Positions 7,912 to 16,932 of a DNA stretch of 56,036 bases are shown piece by piece. The notes beneath the pieces are model-generated. The model searched no databases, was not told the DNA's origin, and saw only the letters and a list, made by a program, of their open reading frames with translations. The stretch covers positions 1 through 56,036 of the forward strand of contig DASVXH010000039.1 in assembly GCA_036392795.1 (NCBI GenBank), given 5' to 3'. Each line of letters starts with the position of its first letter. The stretch's first letter is position 1. Position numbers and translations under genes: made by a program. The stretch is from JARIHD01 sp036392795 (GTDB lineage: Bacteria > Patescibacteriota > Saccharimonadia > Saccharimonadales > UBA4665).

Positions 7912-9195
7912 ATGGAACATATCGTTGATTTGCATATTCATTCGCACTATTCGCGGGCAACCAGTCGCGATTGCACGCTCGAAGGCCTATACCGGTGGGG
8001 TAAAATCAAAGGCATCCATATAATTGGTACTGGTGATTTTACGCACCCTGATTGGTTTTTGGAACTACGCCAAAAATTAGAGCCGGCCGAAGGCGGATTG
8101 TTTAAACTCAAAGATGAATTATCCCGACCCATCGACGCACAATTGCCGCCGTCAGTCCGCAGTGAATTGATCCGATTTATCCCCACGGTTGAAATTGCAA
8201 CTATCTACAAAAAAGGCGAACACGTTCGTAAATTACACCAATTGGTTGTGATGCCTAACTTCGCCGGAGTGAGCGAATTGAACGCTCGCCTGGAGCGCAT
8301 CGGCAATCTAAAGGCCGACGGCCGACCTATTTTAGGCTTGGATTCCAAAGAATTGCTTCGGCATGTACTGGAAGTTAACCCGGATGCATTGTATATTCCG
8401 GCCCATATCTGGACACCGTGGTTTGGTTTGTTCGGGTCAAAATCGGGATTCGATACTATCCAGGAAGCGTACGACGAGTTATCGCCGCATATTCATGCTG
8501 TCGAAACCGGGCTATCCTCTGATCCTGCTATGAATGCGCGCCTCAGCAACTTGGACGGCATTGCCATTACGTCCCATTCCGATGCTCATTCGCCGGGGAA
8601 ATTAGGGCGCGAAGCGACCGTGCTGCACACCAATCCTACCTATGCCGATCTTCGCGGCGCACTAACCACCAATGACCAGCGATTGGCTGGTACCATCGAA
8701 TTTTTCCCCGAAGAAGGGAAATATCATGCCGATGGTCACCGTATTTGTAATGTCAAATTTACGCCGGAACAAACGCGCGATCTCGCGGGTATGTGTCCAA
8801 CCTGTGAAAAACCGCTGGTGGTCGGCGTCAATTACCGCGTCCAGGAATTGGCCGACCGACCAGTGCCTGATTCGTTAACGAAACAAGTGGAATACATCGT
8901 GCCATTGATTGAGGTGTTGGCTGAACTAAGCGGCGTCAAATCTGCTAATGGTAAACGACTACAGCAAGAATATCACGGATTGATCGCCGCACTGGGCAGT
9001 GAATTCGATATTCTGCGCAAATTGCCACTTGATGCAATTAGCGACCATTCACCATTAATTGGCCTGGCGGTTGAGCGAATTAGGACAAACCAAGTGCACC
9101 GGGAATCGGGCTACGACGGCGTGTTTGGTACAATTAGGGTTTTTAAGGATGCAGCCGAACGGGCAATGGCCACGGCACAGCTTTCACTGCTATGA
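7912..9195 (+). CDS. EndoQ-like PHP-domain DNA repair endonuclease
   Basis: A 427-residue protein. The N-terminus VDLHIHSHYSRATS is a PHP metal-binding motif (His 8, His 10), followed by GTGDFTHPDW, VEIATIY, AHIWTPW and a late SHSDAHS metal site. A CPTC zinc element followed by GVNYRVQELADRP near residue 300 is the hallmark of endonuclease Q, which cuts DNA 5' of uracil, hypoxanthine and abasic sites. ATG 7912 is preferred over the in-frame GTG at 7906 because VDLHIHS then sits at the usual distance. The stop overlaps the helicase start (ATGA), so both are coupled. Confidence 0.82.
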   Translation: MEHIVDLHIHSHYSRATSRDCTLEGLYRWGKIKGIHIIGTGDFTHPDWFLELRQKLEPAEGGLFKLKDELSRPIDAQLPPSVRSELIRFIPTVEIATIYKKGEHVRKLHQLVVMPNFAGVSELNARLERIGNLKADGRPILGLDSKELLRHVLEVNPDALYIPAHIWTPWFGLFGSKSGFDTIQEAYDELSPHIHAVETGLSSDPAMNARLSNLDGIAITSHSDAHSPGKLGREATVLHTNPTYADLRGALTTNDQRLAGTIEFFPEEGKYHADGHRICNVKFTPEQTRDLAGMCPTCEKPLVVGVNYRVQELADRPVPDSLTKQVEYIVPLIEVLAELSGVKSANGKRLQQEYHGLIAALGSEFDILRKLPLDAISDHSPLIGLAVERIRTNQVHRESGYDGVFGTIRVFKDAAERAMATAQLSLL

Positions 9196-10949
9196 GTAAA
9201 ATGACCGGCGCATTGAATGTCGAACAGCAAGCGGCCGTGACTGCGGCCCCTGGCCCTGTGGTAATTATGGCTGGCCCCGGTACCGGTAAAACCAAGACAC
9301 TGACAGCGCGCATCGCTTACTTGGTTGAGCAAGAGGCCATCGACCCGGCGGCTATTTTGGCACTAACCTTTACCAATAAGGCTGCCCGCGAAATGCAGGA
9401 GCGAGTGACTGCACGGTTGGGGATAACTGCCAAGCCCACCATTACAACCTTTCATGCTTTGGCGGCCGCACAATTAACCTTGCCGTCCGAAGCGACATTA
9501 ATCACCGACATCGAACGCGTTGCCGTATTGGAAGTGTTGGCTAAAAGCCCGCGAAACGAGAAAAAGCTAAAAGCCCGCGATCTAGGCCTAACAATTTCGC
9601 GTGGCAAGAATCTTCCGCCAGCCGTCAATCGTGACCCGGCGGAAGACCAACTTATTGCCGCCTACGATGCCTTGCTACAAGAGCATGATTGGTACGATTA
9701 CGACGATCTGCTGCTGCGTTTCTACCAAGCGTTGGGTCAGCCCGATTTTGTGCAAAAATTGTCCTATCGATATATTTTGGTTGATGAATTTCAGGATACC
9801 AACGACTTGCAATACGAAATAGTCAAGTTACTTAACAGTACGGACAATTTATTTGTGATTGGCGATCCGCTGCAGTCAATCTATGGTTTTCGGGGTTCGA
9901 ACGCTGGGGTGTTTGACCGTTTTCGGCATGATTATGCCCTGGCCAAAGTTATCTCATTGCATATAAATTACCGGTCGGCGCCGCAAATTGTACAGGCAGC
10001 GAACGCTATTTTTCCGGACTCGCCGCTTACGCCATTTCGGTCCGACGCGGGCAGTGTCCAAGCTGTTGAGGTGCTAAATGAGCGGGCCGAGGCTGACTGG
10101 ATTATTAACCGCATCGAACAGGCGGTAGGCGGCAGCACTATGCAGCGCAGTAGTCAGCATCACGGCACGGGCGGTCGTACTTTTGCTGACTTTGCAGTGT
10201 TAACCCGGACGCATATCGCGGCGCGGACTATTCAAAGGGCCTTGGCGACATCTGGTATTCCGTATCAGGTAGTGGGTGAAGGATCGCCATACGAGCAACC
10301 GCACGCAGTGTTGATAATTCAGGCGTTTGCCTATTTGGTTGGGTTGGGGGAGGCGCCGGTAGTCAAAGAATTGAAAGCATCTCAAGTCGAGCAATTGTTA
10401 GAGCCACTCAAACCGGAAGCGCAAAAATTACCGTTAACTCAACTGGCCGACAAAATTATCGCCGCGCTTTTACCGGCCGATCATCCGACAGCCCGTGGTG
10501 CGCAGCAGTTTACTAATACACTTGTTCGTTACGATGCGATGACGCCGCCGCAGTACGTGGCTCACGTTCAGCAAATCGCCGAACAAAACTACTACGATCC
10601 GGCGATTGGTGCGGTGACAGTGCTGACTATTCACGCGGCTAAGGGTTTGGAGTTTCCGATAGTCTTTTTGGCGGGCGCCGAAGAGGGAATCTTGCCATTG
10701 GCCCGTCATGGGGCGGTGAGTGATTCAGAGGAAGAAAAACGCCTATTTTACGTAGCCGTAACCAGAGCCCGTGATGAACTATATATGCTGCATGCCCGAA
10801 ATCGTCAATCAGAAAAGCAAGAATTATCACGCTTTGTGGCTGCCCTGTCTCCTGTTGTGGCTGAACGGATAACCGACACAGACATGGCCGCTCAACAAAA
10901 GCGCTTGCAAAAAAGAGCTCAAAAACGAGCGCAGTCCAGTTTATTTTAG
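9192..10949 (+). CDS. Compact UvrD/Rep-type superfamily 1A DNA helicase
   Basis: A 585-residue 3'-5' helicase. Motifs appear in order: Walker A GPGTGKT at 28-34, ALTFTNKAA, DEFQDTND, GDPLQSIYGFRG, HINYRS, TIHAAKGLEF and FYVAVTRARDEL. It is shorter than UvrD or PcrA (about 700-730 residues); the 1B and 2B subdomains and the C-terminal tail look reduced. It starts within the stop codon of the EndoQ-like gene, which suggests that it unwinds or displaces DNA after EndoQ incision. It ends with a Lys/Arg/Gln-rich tail. Confidence 0.88.
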   Translation: MSKMTGALNVEQQAAVTAAPGPVVIMAGPGTGKTKTLTARIAYLVEQEAIDPAAILALTFTNKAAREMQERVTARLGITAKPTITTFHALAAAQLTLPSEATLITDIERVAVLEVLAKSPRNEKKLKARDLGLTISRGKNLPPAVNRDPAEDQLIAAYDALLQEHDWYDYDDLLLRFYQALGQPDFVQKLSYRYILVDEFQDTNDLQYEIVKLLNSTDNLFVIGDPLQSIYGFRGSNAGVFDRFRHDYALAKVISLHINYRSAPQIVQAANAIFPDSPLTPFRSDAGSVQAVEVLNERAEADWIINRIEQAVGGSTMQRSSQHHGTGGRTFADFAVLTRTHIAARTIQRALATSGIPYQVVGEGSPYEQPHAVLIIQAFAYLVGLGEAPVVKELKASQVEQLLEPLKPEAQKLPLTQLADKIIAALLPADHPTARGAQQFTNTLVRYDAMTPPQYVAHVQQIAEQNYYDPAIGAVTVLTIHAAKGLEFPIVFLAGAEEGILPLARHGAVSDSEEEKRLFYVAVTRARDELYMLHARNRQSEKQELSRFVAALSPVVAERITDTDMAAQQKRLQKRAQKRAQSSLF

Positions 10950-10981
10950 GTGTGAACTGCTCACTGGGTGGGAACTGAACT

Positions 10982-12913
10982 TTAGTTTTCGTCGCGCATA
11001 TCACGTATAGGGTTACGCCGAAGATTACGCAGCAGCGGAATACTAATACTGATTAGGCTGACGGCTATCGCCAGTCCGGCCATCAAAATCATATCAGGCA
11101 AGTAGAGTCTGAAGAGCGAAAATGTTTTGTCTAGATCTTGGGCATTGTAAGCCACTAAAGCCTGCAATGTTAGTTGATCGGCATATTTGTTTTGGACAAT
11201 AAGTGCCGCAATTGATCCGCCAACAAGCGCACAGATGCTAATGAGTACCGAAATTGTTAGGGTGTAGAAGATATAAATTTGGGCAATGTCCATTCGTTTG
11301 GCTCCGATCGCCCGGAAAACTGCTGTTTCACGCCGACTGTCGGTAATCATACGACCCACCGTTCCCATCATGATGATCGATCCTATGGCAGCTACAACCA
11401 GTGCAGCAAGGGCAAAGAATTTTCCAAAGTCCCCTTTGATGCTTTCCATGGCAAGACTATTACTGCCAAAGGGCGCAGGGCTGAAAATTTGGCCTAATTT
11501 TTCGCACTCTATATAGGGATCGGGTGTATTTTCAGGATCTTTGAATTCGGGCTCGCAACTCGTCTTGCTAATAAATTCTTTAGCATCCGCAGCCGTACGG
11601 AATTCGACGTATTCAGAAGCGCGTCCCCCGGACATAAATGCATTGATTTCGTCAAAGTGGGATTTGATTACAGGGTGCTGCTCGCCAACATCGAGGGGAG
11701 TGAACCAGCCGTACCCTAAGGTTGAGCCCATGAGGGATCCGAGGATTTGGTTAACGCCGGCGGCACCTTGCATGACTATATCGGGAACCAGGCCGACGAC
11801 CCGGAAGGTCAATGTTTCTTGCTGGGCCGGTTTCTTGCCGAACAGCTCGTCAAATTGTTTTTGTTTGGCGTCCAGCTTTTTCTGGTCGGCATTTCGAATA
11901 TCACGGATAATTGGCGATGAACCACAAGTTTTATCGGGTAAGCCATAGATTAATGATGGCTTCACGTAATCTTTATTTTTCTTATTGCGGTCGATTTCCT
12001 GCTGTGTGGCAATGGCGGCGTTGATAAGCTCAGTTGATGTTGCGTTGCGGTAACAGACGCTAAACGAAAGGGCTCCTGCTTTTTGGCGTACTTCTTTAAC
12101 TCGTTCGAGTTTCTGTTGACTGGATGCAGTGGACGGTAGGCCCTTTAGGCCCAATAATTCTTCACTCGCAGAAAATGGAATAATGACAGGAATACTGCTA
12201 TCGGCGCCGCGTTTTAGATTTTGATCAGGCAAGGTGAAAGGCTGTAGCAAGTTGCTATCCATTAACTTCCATGAGCCTAAGAACGATTCTGTTCCTTTTG
12301 AGTTCGTGTACATTTCTTTTCCACTGCCCATGCTGGAGTCGAATTTTTCCTTGCCACCTTTAAGTACTTGCCAGCTCCCGTCATTGCCGTAGCCACCAAC
12401 TTTTGACCGGTAAAAGGCGGTAGGGTGGTATGGCTCGGCTGATTTTTTAAATAAGCCGGTCTTTATGGGCGGATTTTTTTGATAAAATTCTTGAACGGCT
12501 TGCTGTCCGGCTGGCGATTGTAGGTTAAGGGCTTGCTGTTTTCCCCCGGGCGCATCAAACTCCATGACCGGCCCGTTATCTGCTATAGGGTCATAGGGTA
12601 TCTCCAATTTTTTTGCCTCAGCTTTTTTACGCGCAACAATGTCCTTGTGGATCTCTTTGGCTCGTTCGATTATCTTTTCATCCGAATAAACATTAACTCC
12701 CGAAGAGTTATCGTTGCCCTGAACAATGTAGCGATTGCCGAAGCCTTCTTTATTAAATGACTCAAAGCTGGCAAAGGCGCCTCTGAATACCAATGATCCG
12801 GCAATAAGGGCTGTAAAAAGTAAGCTGGAAATAACGAGCGTAATAACTAACCGGATTTTGCGGGTGCGCAGTTTGGTTAGCGCGAGTGTGGCTGAATCCC
12901 GAAAACGCATCAT
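10982..12913 (-). CDS. MacB/FtsX-type ABC transporter permease with a large extracytoplasmic domain
   Basis: A 643-residue protein with one N-terminal helix (about 18-40), an extracytoplasmic region of roughly 450 residues, and three C-terminal helices. The last segment has MGTVGRMITDSRRETAVFRAIGAKR, the conserved cytoplasmic loop of FtsX-like permeases. It overlaps the ATPase gene by four bases (ATGA at 12910-12913). Such pairs act as mechanotransducing exporters or lipoprotein/peptide movers, not as importers. The extracytoplasmic domain is longer than in MacB and I do not recognise it. Confidence 0.87.
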   Translation of the reverse strand: MMRFRDSATLALTKLRTRKIRLVITLVISSLLFTALIAGSLVFRGAFASFESFNKEGFGNRYIVQGNDNSSGVNVYSDEKIIERAKEIHKDIVARKKAEAKKLEIPYDPIADNGPVMEFDAPGGKQQALNLQSPAGQQAVQEFYQKNPPIKTGLFKKSAEPYHPTAFYRSKVGGYGNDGSWQVLKGGKEKFDSSMGSGKEMYTNSKGTESFLGSWKLMDSNLLQPFTLPDQNLKRGADSSIPVIIPFSASEELLGLKGLPSTASSQQKLERVKEVRQKAGALSFSVCYRNATSTELINAAIATQQEIDRNKKNKDYVKPSLIYGLPDKTCGSSPIIRDIRNADQKKLDAKQKQFDELFGKKPAQQETLTFRVVGLVPDIVMQGAAGVNQILGSLMGSTLGYGWFTPLDVGEQHPVIKSHFDEINAFMSGGRASEYVEFRTAADAKEFISKTSCEPEFKDPENTPDPYIECEKLGQIFSPAPFGSNSLAMESIKGDFGKFFALAALVVAAIGSIIMMGTVGRMITDSRRETAVFRAIGAKRMDIAQIYIFYTLTISVLISICALVGGSIAALIVQNKYADQLTLQALVAYNAQDLDKTFSLFRLYLPDMILMAGLAIAVSLISISIPLLRNLRRNPIRDMRDEN

Positions 12914-13716
12914 ACGCGTACCACTCCGTCTTCTAGAATAATCTCTCGGTCGGCTCGTGCGGCAATCTTGGGGTCATGCGTCACGATAACTATCGTTGCG
13001 CCAAAGTCTTTCCGGACCTGTTCGAATAGGTCGATGATGGCTTTGCCGTTTACGCTATCCAAATTGCCGGTGGGCTCATCGGCTAAAATCAATTTGGGCT
13101 GGTTAAGCAGTGCCCGTGCAATTGCGGCGCGCTGCATCTGACCTCCTGAAAGCTCTTTGGGCAGGTGCCTTAGGCGATCGGCCAGGCCTACGGCTTGGGC
13201 AAGCTCGCCAGCTTTCACTTTTCGTTCGGATCGTTTGGTGCGCGCAAACATGCCTGGTACTTCCAGATTGGTTTCCAGGCGCAAGAATGGCTGTAGATAA
13301 AAGAATTGAAAGACAAATCCGATGGTTTGATTGCGGAAGGTTGATAGCTTACGGTCACTAAGTTTGGTTAAATTTTGCCCATCAATAGTGATGGTACCCT
13401 GGCTGGGTTTGTCCAGACCCCCAATAAGCTGCAAAAGCGTGCTTTTACCGCTACCACTCGGGCCAGTAAAAGCCACAAATTCTCCTTCGTGAATATCCAG
13501 CGATACGCCATTTAGCGCACTCACGTGCTGTCGGCCTACCTTGTACTGTTTGGTCAGATCTTTGACACTAACGAGCACTGGTCCTTTTGGTATTTTTCGT
13601 GATGATTTACGCATGGGCGCACCGGCTTCACGTAGTGCGGCAACTGCTGCATCGATGTCGCCATCGAACATTGCCAACAGATTGGTCGCTTGCTGCATTT
13701 TGGTTATGTTTTTCAT
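12910..13716 (-). CDS. MacB/LolD-type ABC transporter ATP-binding protein
   Basis: A 268-residue ATPase with Walker A GPSGSGKS at 85-92, signature LSGGQMQR, Walker B LILADEPTGNLD and switch HDPK. This is the MacB/LolD/FtsE class. It carries an unusual N-terminal extension of about 48 residues with DGDIDAAVAALREAG, which resembles a small UBA-like helical element and may be regulatory. The minus-strand ATG has TATATAAGG upstream. It is coupled to the permease by an ATGA overlap. Confidence 0.88.
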   Translation of the reverse strand: MKNITKMQQATNLLAMFDGDIDAAVAALREAGAPMRKSSRKIPKGPVLVSVKDLTKQYKVGRQHVSALNGVSLDIHEGEFVAFTGPSGSGKSTLLQLIGGLDKPSQGTITIDGQNLTKLSDRKLSTFRNQTIGFVFQFFYLQPFLRLETNLEVPGMFARTKRSERKVKAGELAQAVGLADRLRHLPKELSGGQMQRAAIARALLNQPKLILADEPTGNLDSVNGKAIIDLFEQVRKDFGATIVIVTHDPKIAARADREIILEDGVVRV

Positions 13717-13789
13717 GGATTACCTTATATATACACCAATCTGGTCAAAAAGGTGGCATAGATTTTTATAAGAATCGAATGAATAAGGT

Positions 13790-14545
13790 TTAGCGAATAC
13801 CGGCAATCGAAAGAAGTCCGGCAATACTCATTTGCGTGATTGCTCTAGCGGGGGATGTAAAATCTCTGCCCCCATGACATTCTAACCACGTAGCTTCACC
13901 TGGCCCGGTATTTATGTCAATCAAGTACGATTCTTGAGTATCCCGGTGTTGAATATAGTCCTGGCCAATTACCATGCCAGCCACTTTTCCAACTACGCGG
14001 CCCACAACTGGTGCTTGTCTGACAATATCACGGGGTAAAAGGGGCAGATCAGGATCAATGCCATGGGCGGCAAGGACTTCTTTTTCATAGTGCGATATTT
14101 CTCGCGGAGGATGCTCTACTAAGGGAATACATTTACCTCCCTGATGAATATTGGAGCGAATATCGCGCGAATTTAGAAAATAATCGCTGTGCGGGTCCTC
14201 TAAAGGTCCGCTGAAGCTTTTACCCCAGAAGTAGATCGTACTCGACGAGCGCAGTAGCGGTGGATTTTGATAGGTTGGGGGAATTCGCCTATCACTATCT
14301 TTGTTGTGGTTATAAATAAGTCCGGCAGCCAGAATTCCGCCTGTCGGTCCGGTAAGGACCCGGTAGGTGGTGTAGCTGTTACTCGGAGTGGGAATCCACT
14401 CACGTACTTCGAATATCCCTCGGGGATTCAGTAGTGTATGGTCTTCGCACATCTGTTGCAGCGTCTCCAGCTGGCCTGGTTCCTCGATAAAATATTTACC
14501 CATACCAAGAGAGCCGCTAGCTCTTAGCCTGATTACATGAATCAA
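13790..14545 (-). CDS. Hypothetical protein with ATP-grasp-like C-terminal motif
   Basis: A 251-residue protein. FEVREWIP...TTYRVLTGPTGGILAAG and the late DYIQHRDTQESYLIDINTGPG resemble the C-terminal half of an ATP-grasp ligase, where the final Asn-Thr-x-Pro-Gly motif binds metal-ATP. The N-terminal half of such an enzyme is missing, so it may be divergent, inactive or a chance likeness. The start is TTG (14543-14545), supported by AAAGGA six bases upstream. No in-frame ATG lies near. Confidence 0.5.
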   Translation of the reverse strand: MIHVIRLRASGSLGMGKYFIEEPGQLETLQQMCEDHTLLNPRGIFEVREWIPTPSNSYTTYRVLTGPTGGILAAGLIYNHNKDSDRRIPPTYQNPPLLRSSSTIYFWGKSFSGPLEDPHSDYFLNSRDIRSNIHQGGKCIPLVEHPPREISHYEKEVLAAHGIDPDLPLLPRDIVRQAPVVGRVVGKVAGMVIGQDYIQHRDTQESYLIDINTGPGEATWLECHGGRDFTSPARAITQMSIAGLLSIAGIR

Positions 14546-14581
14546 GCCGGTCCTTTGGTTGCCTGGGTGATCTAGGTTATC

Positions 14582-15301
14582 CTAGTGGAATATCTCTTTC
14601 ACTTTGGGTCGCGTCAGATAGATGACACCTGCAATGCCTTCCAGGCAGGTTAGACCAAACTTCAAGTAGGTAACGGCAACCGATTTTCCGGCTTGTTTTT
14701 CTTGCGCGGCTATCGTGGTGCGTATGGCGTCGAGCTGTTGTTTTTGCGCAGGTGTAATTTTGCTCTGGTCAATCCTGCTTGTGGCCGATTCATAGTCGGC
14801 TTTCCTGTCTTTTAGCCGCTGCTGAAGGCCTGCAACCAGAAACAAACTTACGCCACTAATCATCAAGATTAAAACCGACACTCCTAGGGCAAGTTTACGG
14901 GCTGCCTGAAAGCGCATGATTAAACCGACTGCAATCGCAAGATTTATAAACATGGCTATGATGTATATCATGCTGCTTTGCGAACTGTCTAAAAAGCCGG
15001 CGACGAATACCAATAAGTTAAGGCCCGCGATAATGTATATGCCAATGGGCAATTTCTTTTTTTCGGGTTGAAGTTGCGAACCAGCGAGGCCCATAGGTAC
15101 TTTGTTCGAGGAGGTAGTGCCTGAAGTGCCGTATGAGTTATGTGTTGCATCGGGGTAGATGCTGGCTGGGTCAAACTTTCTTGAAGACATGCCTTGTGCT
15201 TGCGGAGTGGAATGGGTTTGCTCGCTCGGGCTAGTCGGCTGATTCGCCTGACTATGGGTTTCGACAGGTGTATCGGGTTGATTGGGGGTTGTGTCTTCCA
15301 T
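14582..15301 (-). CDS. Hypothetical membrane protein with four helices
   Basis: A 239-residue protein. The first ~75 residues are rich in Pro, Thr, Gln and Ser and probably disordered. Hydrophobic helices follow at about 85-103, 110-128, 135-160 and near the C-terminus, with a charged coil (KDRKADYESATSRIDQ) between the third and fourth. The function is unknown. It lies downstream of the tRNA-Ile2 terminator on the same strand. Confidence 0.55.
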   Translation of the reverse strand: MEDTTPNQPDTPVETHSQANQPTSPSEQTHSTPQAQGMSSRKFDPASIYPDATHNSYGTSGTTSSNKVPMGLAGSQLQPEKKKLPIGIYIIAGLNLLVFVAGFLDSSQSSMIYIIAMFINLAIAVGLIMRFQAARKLALGVSVLILMISGVSLFLVAGLQQRLKDRKADYESATSRIDQSKITPAQKQQLDAIRTTIAAQEKQAGKSVAVTYLKFGLTCLEGIAGVIYLTRPKVKEIFH

Positions 15302-15375
15302 TTTTTGTTCCGTTATCTATCTAAAAGCATAGTCTCTTGGCGCTTTTAAGACAACGGCCACGGCGAGATTGCTCG

Positions 15376-15412
15376 CAAAAAACACCGGTCATCAAAAACC
15401 CGGTGTTTTTCG
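15376..15412 (-). terminator. Intrinsic terminator of tRNA-Ile2
   Basis: On the minus strand, AAAAACACCGG and CCGGTGTTTTTT form a GC-rich stem with a T-run. It lies about 76 bp downstream of the tRNA and separates it from the membrane protein gene ending upstream at 15301. Confidence 0.65.
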
Positions 15413-15487
15413 GTTCGAGTACCCAGCAAATCCGCTCAAATACTAGAACCGAAAGATAACAGATCAAAAGTGAAAATGTTTCAGGTT

Positions 15488-15563
15488 TGGTGGGGGCGGC
15501 TGGACTTGAACCAGCGACCAATCGGTTATGAGCCGACTGCTCTAACCACTGAGCTACGCCCCC
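15488..15563 (-). tRNA. tRNA-Ile2 (CAU anticodon, lysidine type)
   Basis: A 76-nt cloverleaf with encoded CCA. The acceptor GGGGGCG pairs with CGCCCCC; the anticodon arm GTCGG-CTCATAA-CCGAT shows anticodon CAT. The segment GAGCAGTCGGCTCATAAC...TTGGTCGCTGG resembles the bacterial isoleucine tRNA whose C34 is converted to lysidine so that it reads AUA, and not an elongator methionine tRNA. TilS, the modifying enzyme, is encoded 9.4 kb away at 25008. Confidence 0.82.
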
Positions 15564-15654
15564 GTTTGGTGACGTGACTAAAAAGACAAGTCAACAGAGA
15601 TGAGTATAGCAGACGTGGCCGCTAAGGTATATAATCTAATATAGAAAAACGCCA

Positions 15655-16125
15655 ATGGAAGACAAAAAACCGTCAAAACTAGAAATTGTCTACGACTACA
15701 TCCTGCAGTTCCGCGACGTGCGGGCAGCCGGGCTGGTGTTGTTTCTGGTGGTCGTCCTATTGATAAGTTGGAGTGGTGTCAAGGTGATTGACACTAATTA
15801 TCGCCTGCAAAAACAGATTTCCCAACTGGAACAGCAGACAGCTGTCCAGCAACTATCCAATACTAATACCCGCCTGCAAAACGAATACTATCAAACCGAC
15901 CAGTACCTGGAAATCGCTGCGCGTCAAAACTTTGGCCTGGCTAAACCTGGCGAAATCCTGCTGAATGTATCTAGCGAGGTTGCCTTGCGTCACACCGTGG
16001 ATTTGCCAGATGTCGAACAGACTGAAGTCAAAAAGACCGCGGCCAAACAGCCTGCCTACCAGCGTAATTTTCAGGCATGGATAAACTTTTTACTGCACAG
16101 GCAAACCCTTGACCAGGGTCTATAG
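15655..16125 (+). CDS. DivIC/FtsB-like septum formation initiator protein
   Basis: A 156-residue bitopic protein with a short cytoplasmic N-terminus, one transmembrane helix (about 25-43) and a coiled coil with heptads (KQISQLEQQTAVQQLS). After that comes YLEIAARQNFGLAKPGEILL, the conserved end of the DivIC/FtsB family. These proteins join FtsL and FtsQ/DivIB in the divisome outside the membrane. TATAAT (15630-15635) or TAATAT (15637-15642) could be the -10. It is convergent with the LPVTG protein. Confidence 0.8.
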   Translation: MEDKKPSKLEIVYDYILQFRDVRAAGLVLFLVVVLLISWSGVKVIDTNYRLQKQISQLEQQTAVQQLSNTNTRLQNEYYQTDQYLEIAARQNFGLAKPGEILLNVSSEVALRHTVDLPDVEQTEVKKTAAKQPAYQRNFQAWINFLLHRQTLDQGL

Positions 16126-16149
16126 TCTATGCTCGTTCCGGGGCATTAT

Positions 16150-16803
16150 CTACCGATTGGTTTTGCGAAACAGGGCAATCGGATAGGTAATGATGGCAGC
16201 CAGCCCACCTAAGAGTGCTGCGGTGGTAATGGTCCCGCCGGTGACCGGCAAGGTAGTTGGCGGTTGAGTATTTACGGTGCTTATTCCTAGCATTTGGGGA
16301 GGATTAACTGACGTTTCTGTCGAAACGCACGGTTGTACCCAAAACACTTTGTGCTTTTTGCCACTACCCTTGGAGCCCGCTGCTTCGACGGTCAGCTTGA
16401 CGTGATATCCTTGTTTTTCGTGAGCCTGCCCGATAAAGCCGAGTGTATAGATCTCGCGTGCATCAAGATCATTGCCTCCACCGGCTGAATCCTCGCCAAT
16501 TGGTGGCGTCAGATTACCGCTTTTTATAGTCAGTTTGTGTTCGGACTTATTGGTTGGAGCCTGAAGCTCAAAGCTCACCTTGGCCTTATCGTTATTCTTA
16601 TCGTAGTTGTAAAACTCTACCATAAACGTACAGCCAACATGCGGATGATTTTGGGGAATAGAATCCGGAGCGGTTTCGTTATTAATTTTGATAAATCCAT
16701 TATTGCCGGCTGGATTAGGGCCATCTGCGGCATATGCTGGAGCGGTAGCGCTGGCTGCAAGAGCCAGTGTAAGGGCAGCACATAAGGTGATAAAGCGTTT
16801 CAT
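16150..16803 (-). CDS. Secreted surface protein with LPVTG sortase signal
   Basis: A 217-residue exported protein. It begins with a signal peptide (MKRF, hydrophobic core, cleavage probably after AYAA), has a beta-rich domain of about 140 residues with two cysteines, and ends with LPVTGG, a hydrophobic helix and RKTNR. This is a complete sortase cell-wall sorting signal, so the protein should be linked to peptidoglycan. ATG 16803 is preferred over the upstream GTG because AAGGAG precedes it. Two 13-bp direct repeats lie upstream. Confidence 0.82.
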   Translation of the reverse strand: MKRFITLCAALTLALAASATAPAYAADGPNPAGNNGFIKINNETAPDSIPQNHPHVGCTFMVEFYNYDKNNDKAKVSFELQAPTNKSEHKLTIKSGNLTPPIGEDSAGGGNDLDAREIYTLGFIGQAHEKQGYHVKLTVEAAGSKGSGKKHKVFWVQPCVSTETSVNPPQMLGISTVNTQPPTTLPVTGGTITTAALLGGLAAIITYPIALFRKTNR

Positions 16804-16830
16804 CACACTCCTTACAAGTTAATATAAAAT

Positions 16831-16863
16831 AATTATACAATAAATCTACGAATTATACAATAA
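16831..16863. repeat. Two direct repeats AATTATACAATAA spaced by 20 bp
   Basis: Identical 13-bp copies at 16831-16843 and 16851-16863. Read on the minus strand each contains GTATAAT, a -10-like box for the LPVTG gene. The second copy abuts the -35 of the tRNA-fMet promoter. The 20-bp period, near two helical turns, suits a regulator binding one face of the DNA. Confidence 0.6.
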
Positions 16864-16866
16864 TCA

Positions 16867-16895
16867 TTGACACGACGTAGCACTATGCGTATAAT
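16867..16895 (+). promoter_or_regulatory. Consensus promoter of initiator tRNA
   Basis: TTGACA (16867-16872), a 17-bp spacer and TATAAT (16890-16895): a perfect sigma-70 consensus, as expected for a tRNA gene that begins 37 bp downstream. Confidence 0.9.
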
Positions 16896-16932
16896 CACCA
16901 CTTGTTACGTATCCCTATAAAGGGAGAGATAT

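Noticed and set aside
15321..15521. 66-aa minus-strand ORF starting MVAGSSPAAPT
   Set aside because: It begins inside tRNA-Ile2 and runs through its terminator; this start is typical of spurious ORFs read through tRNA genes.
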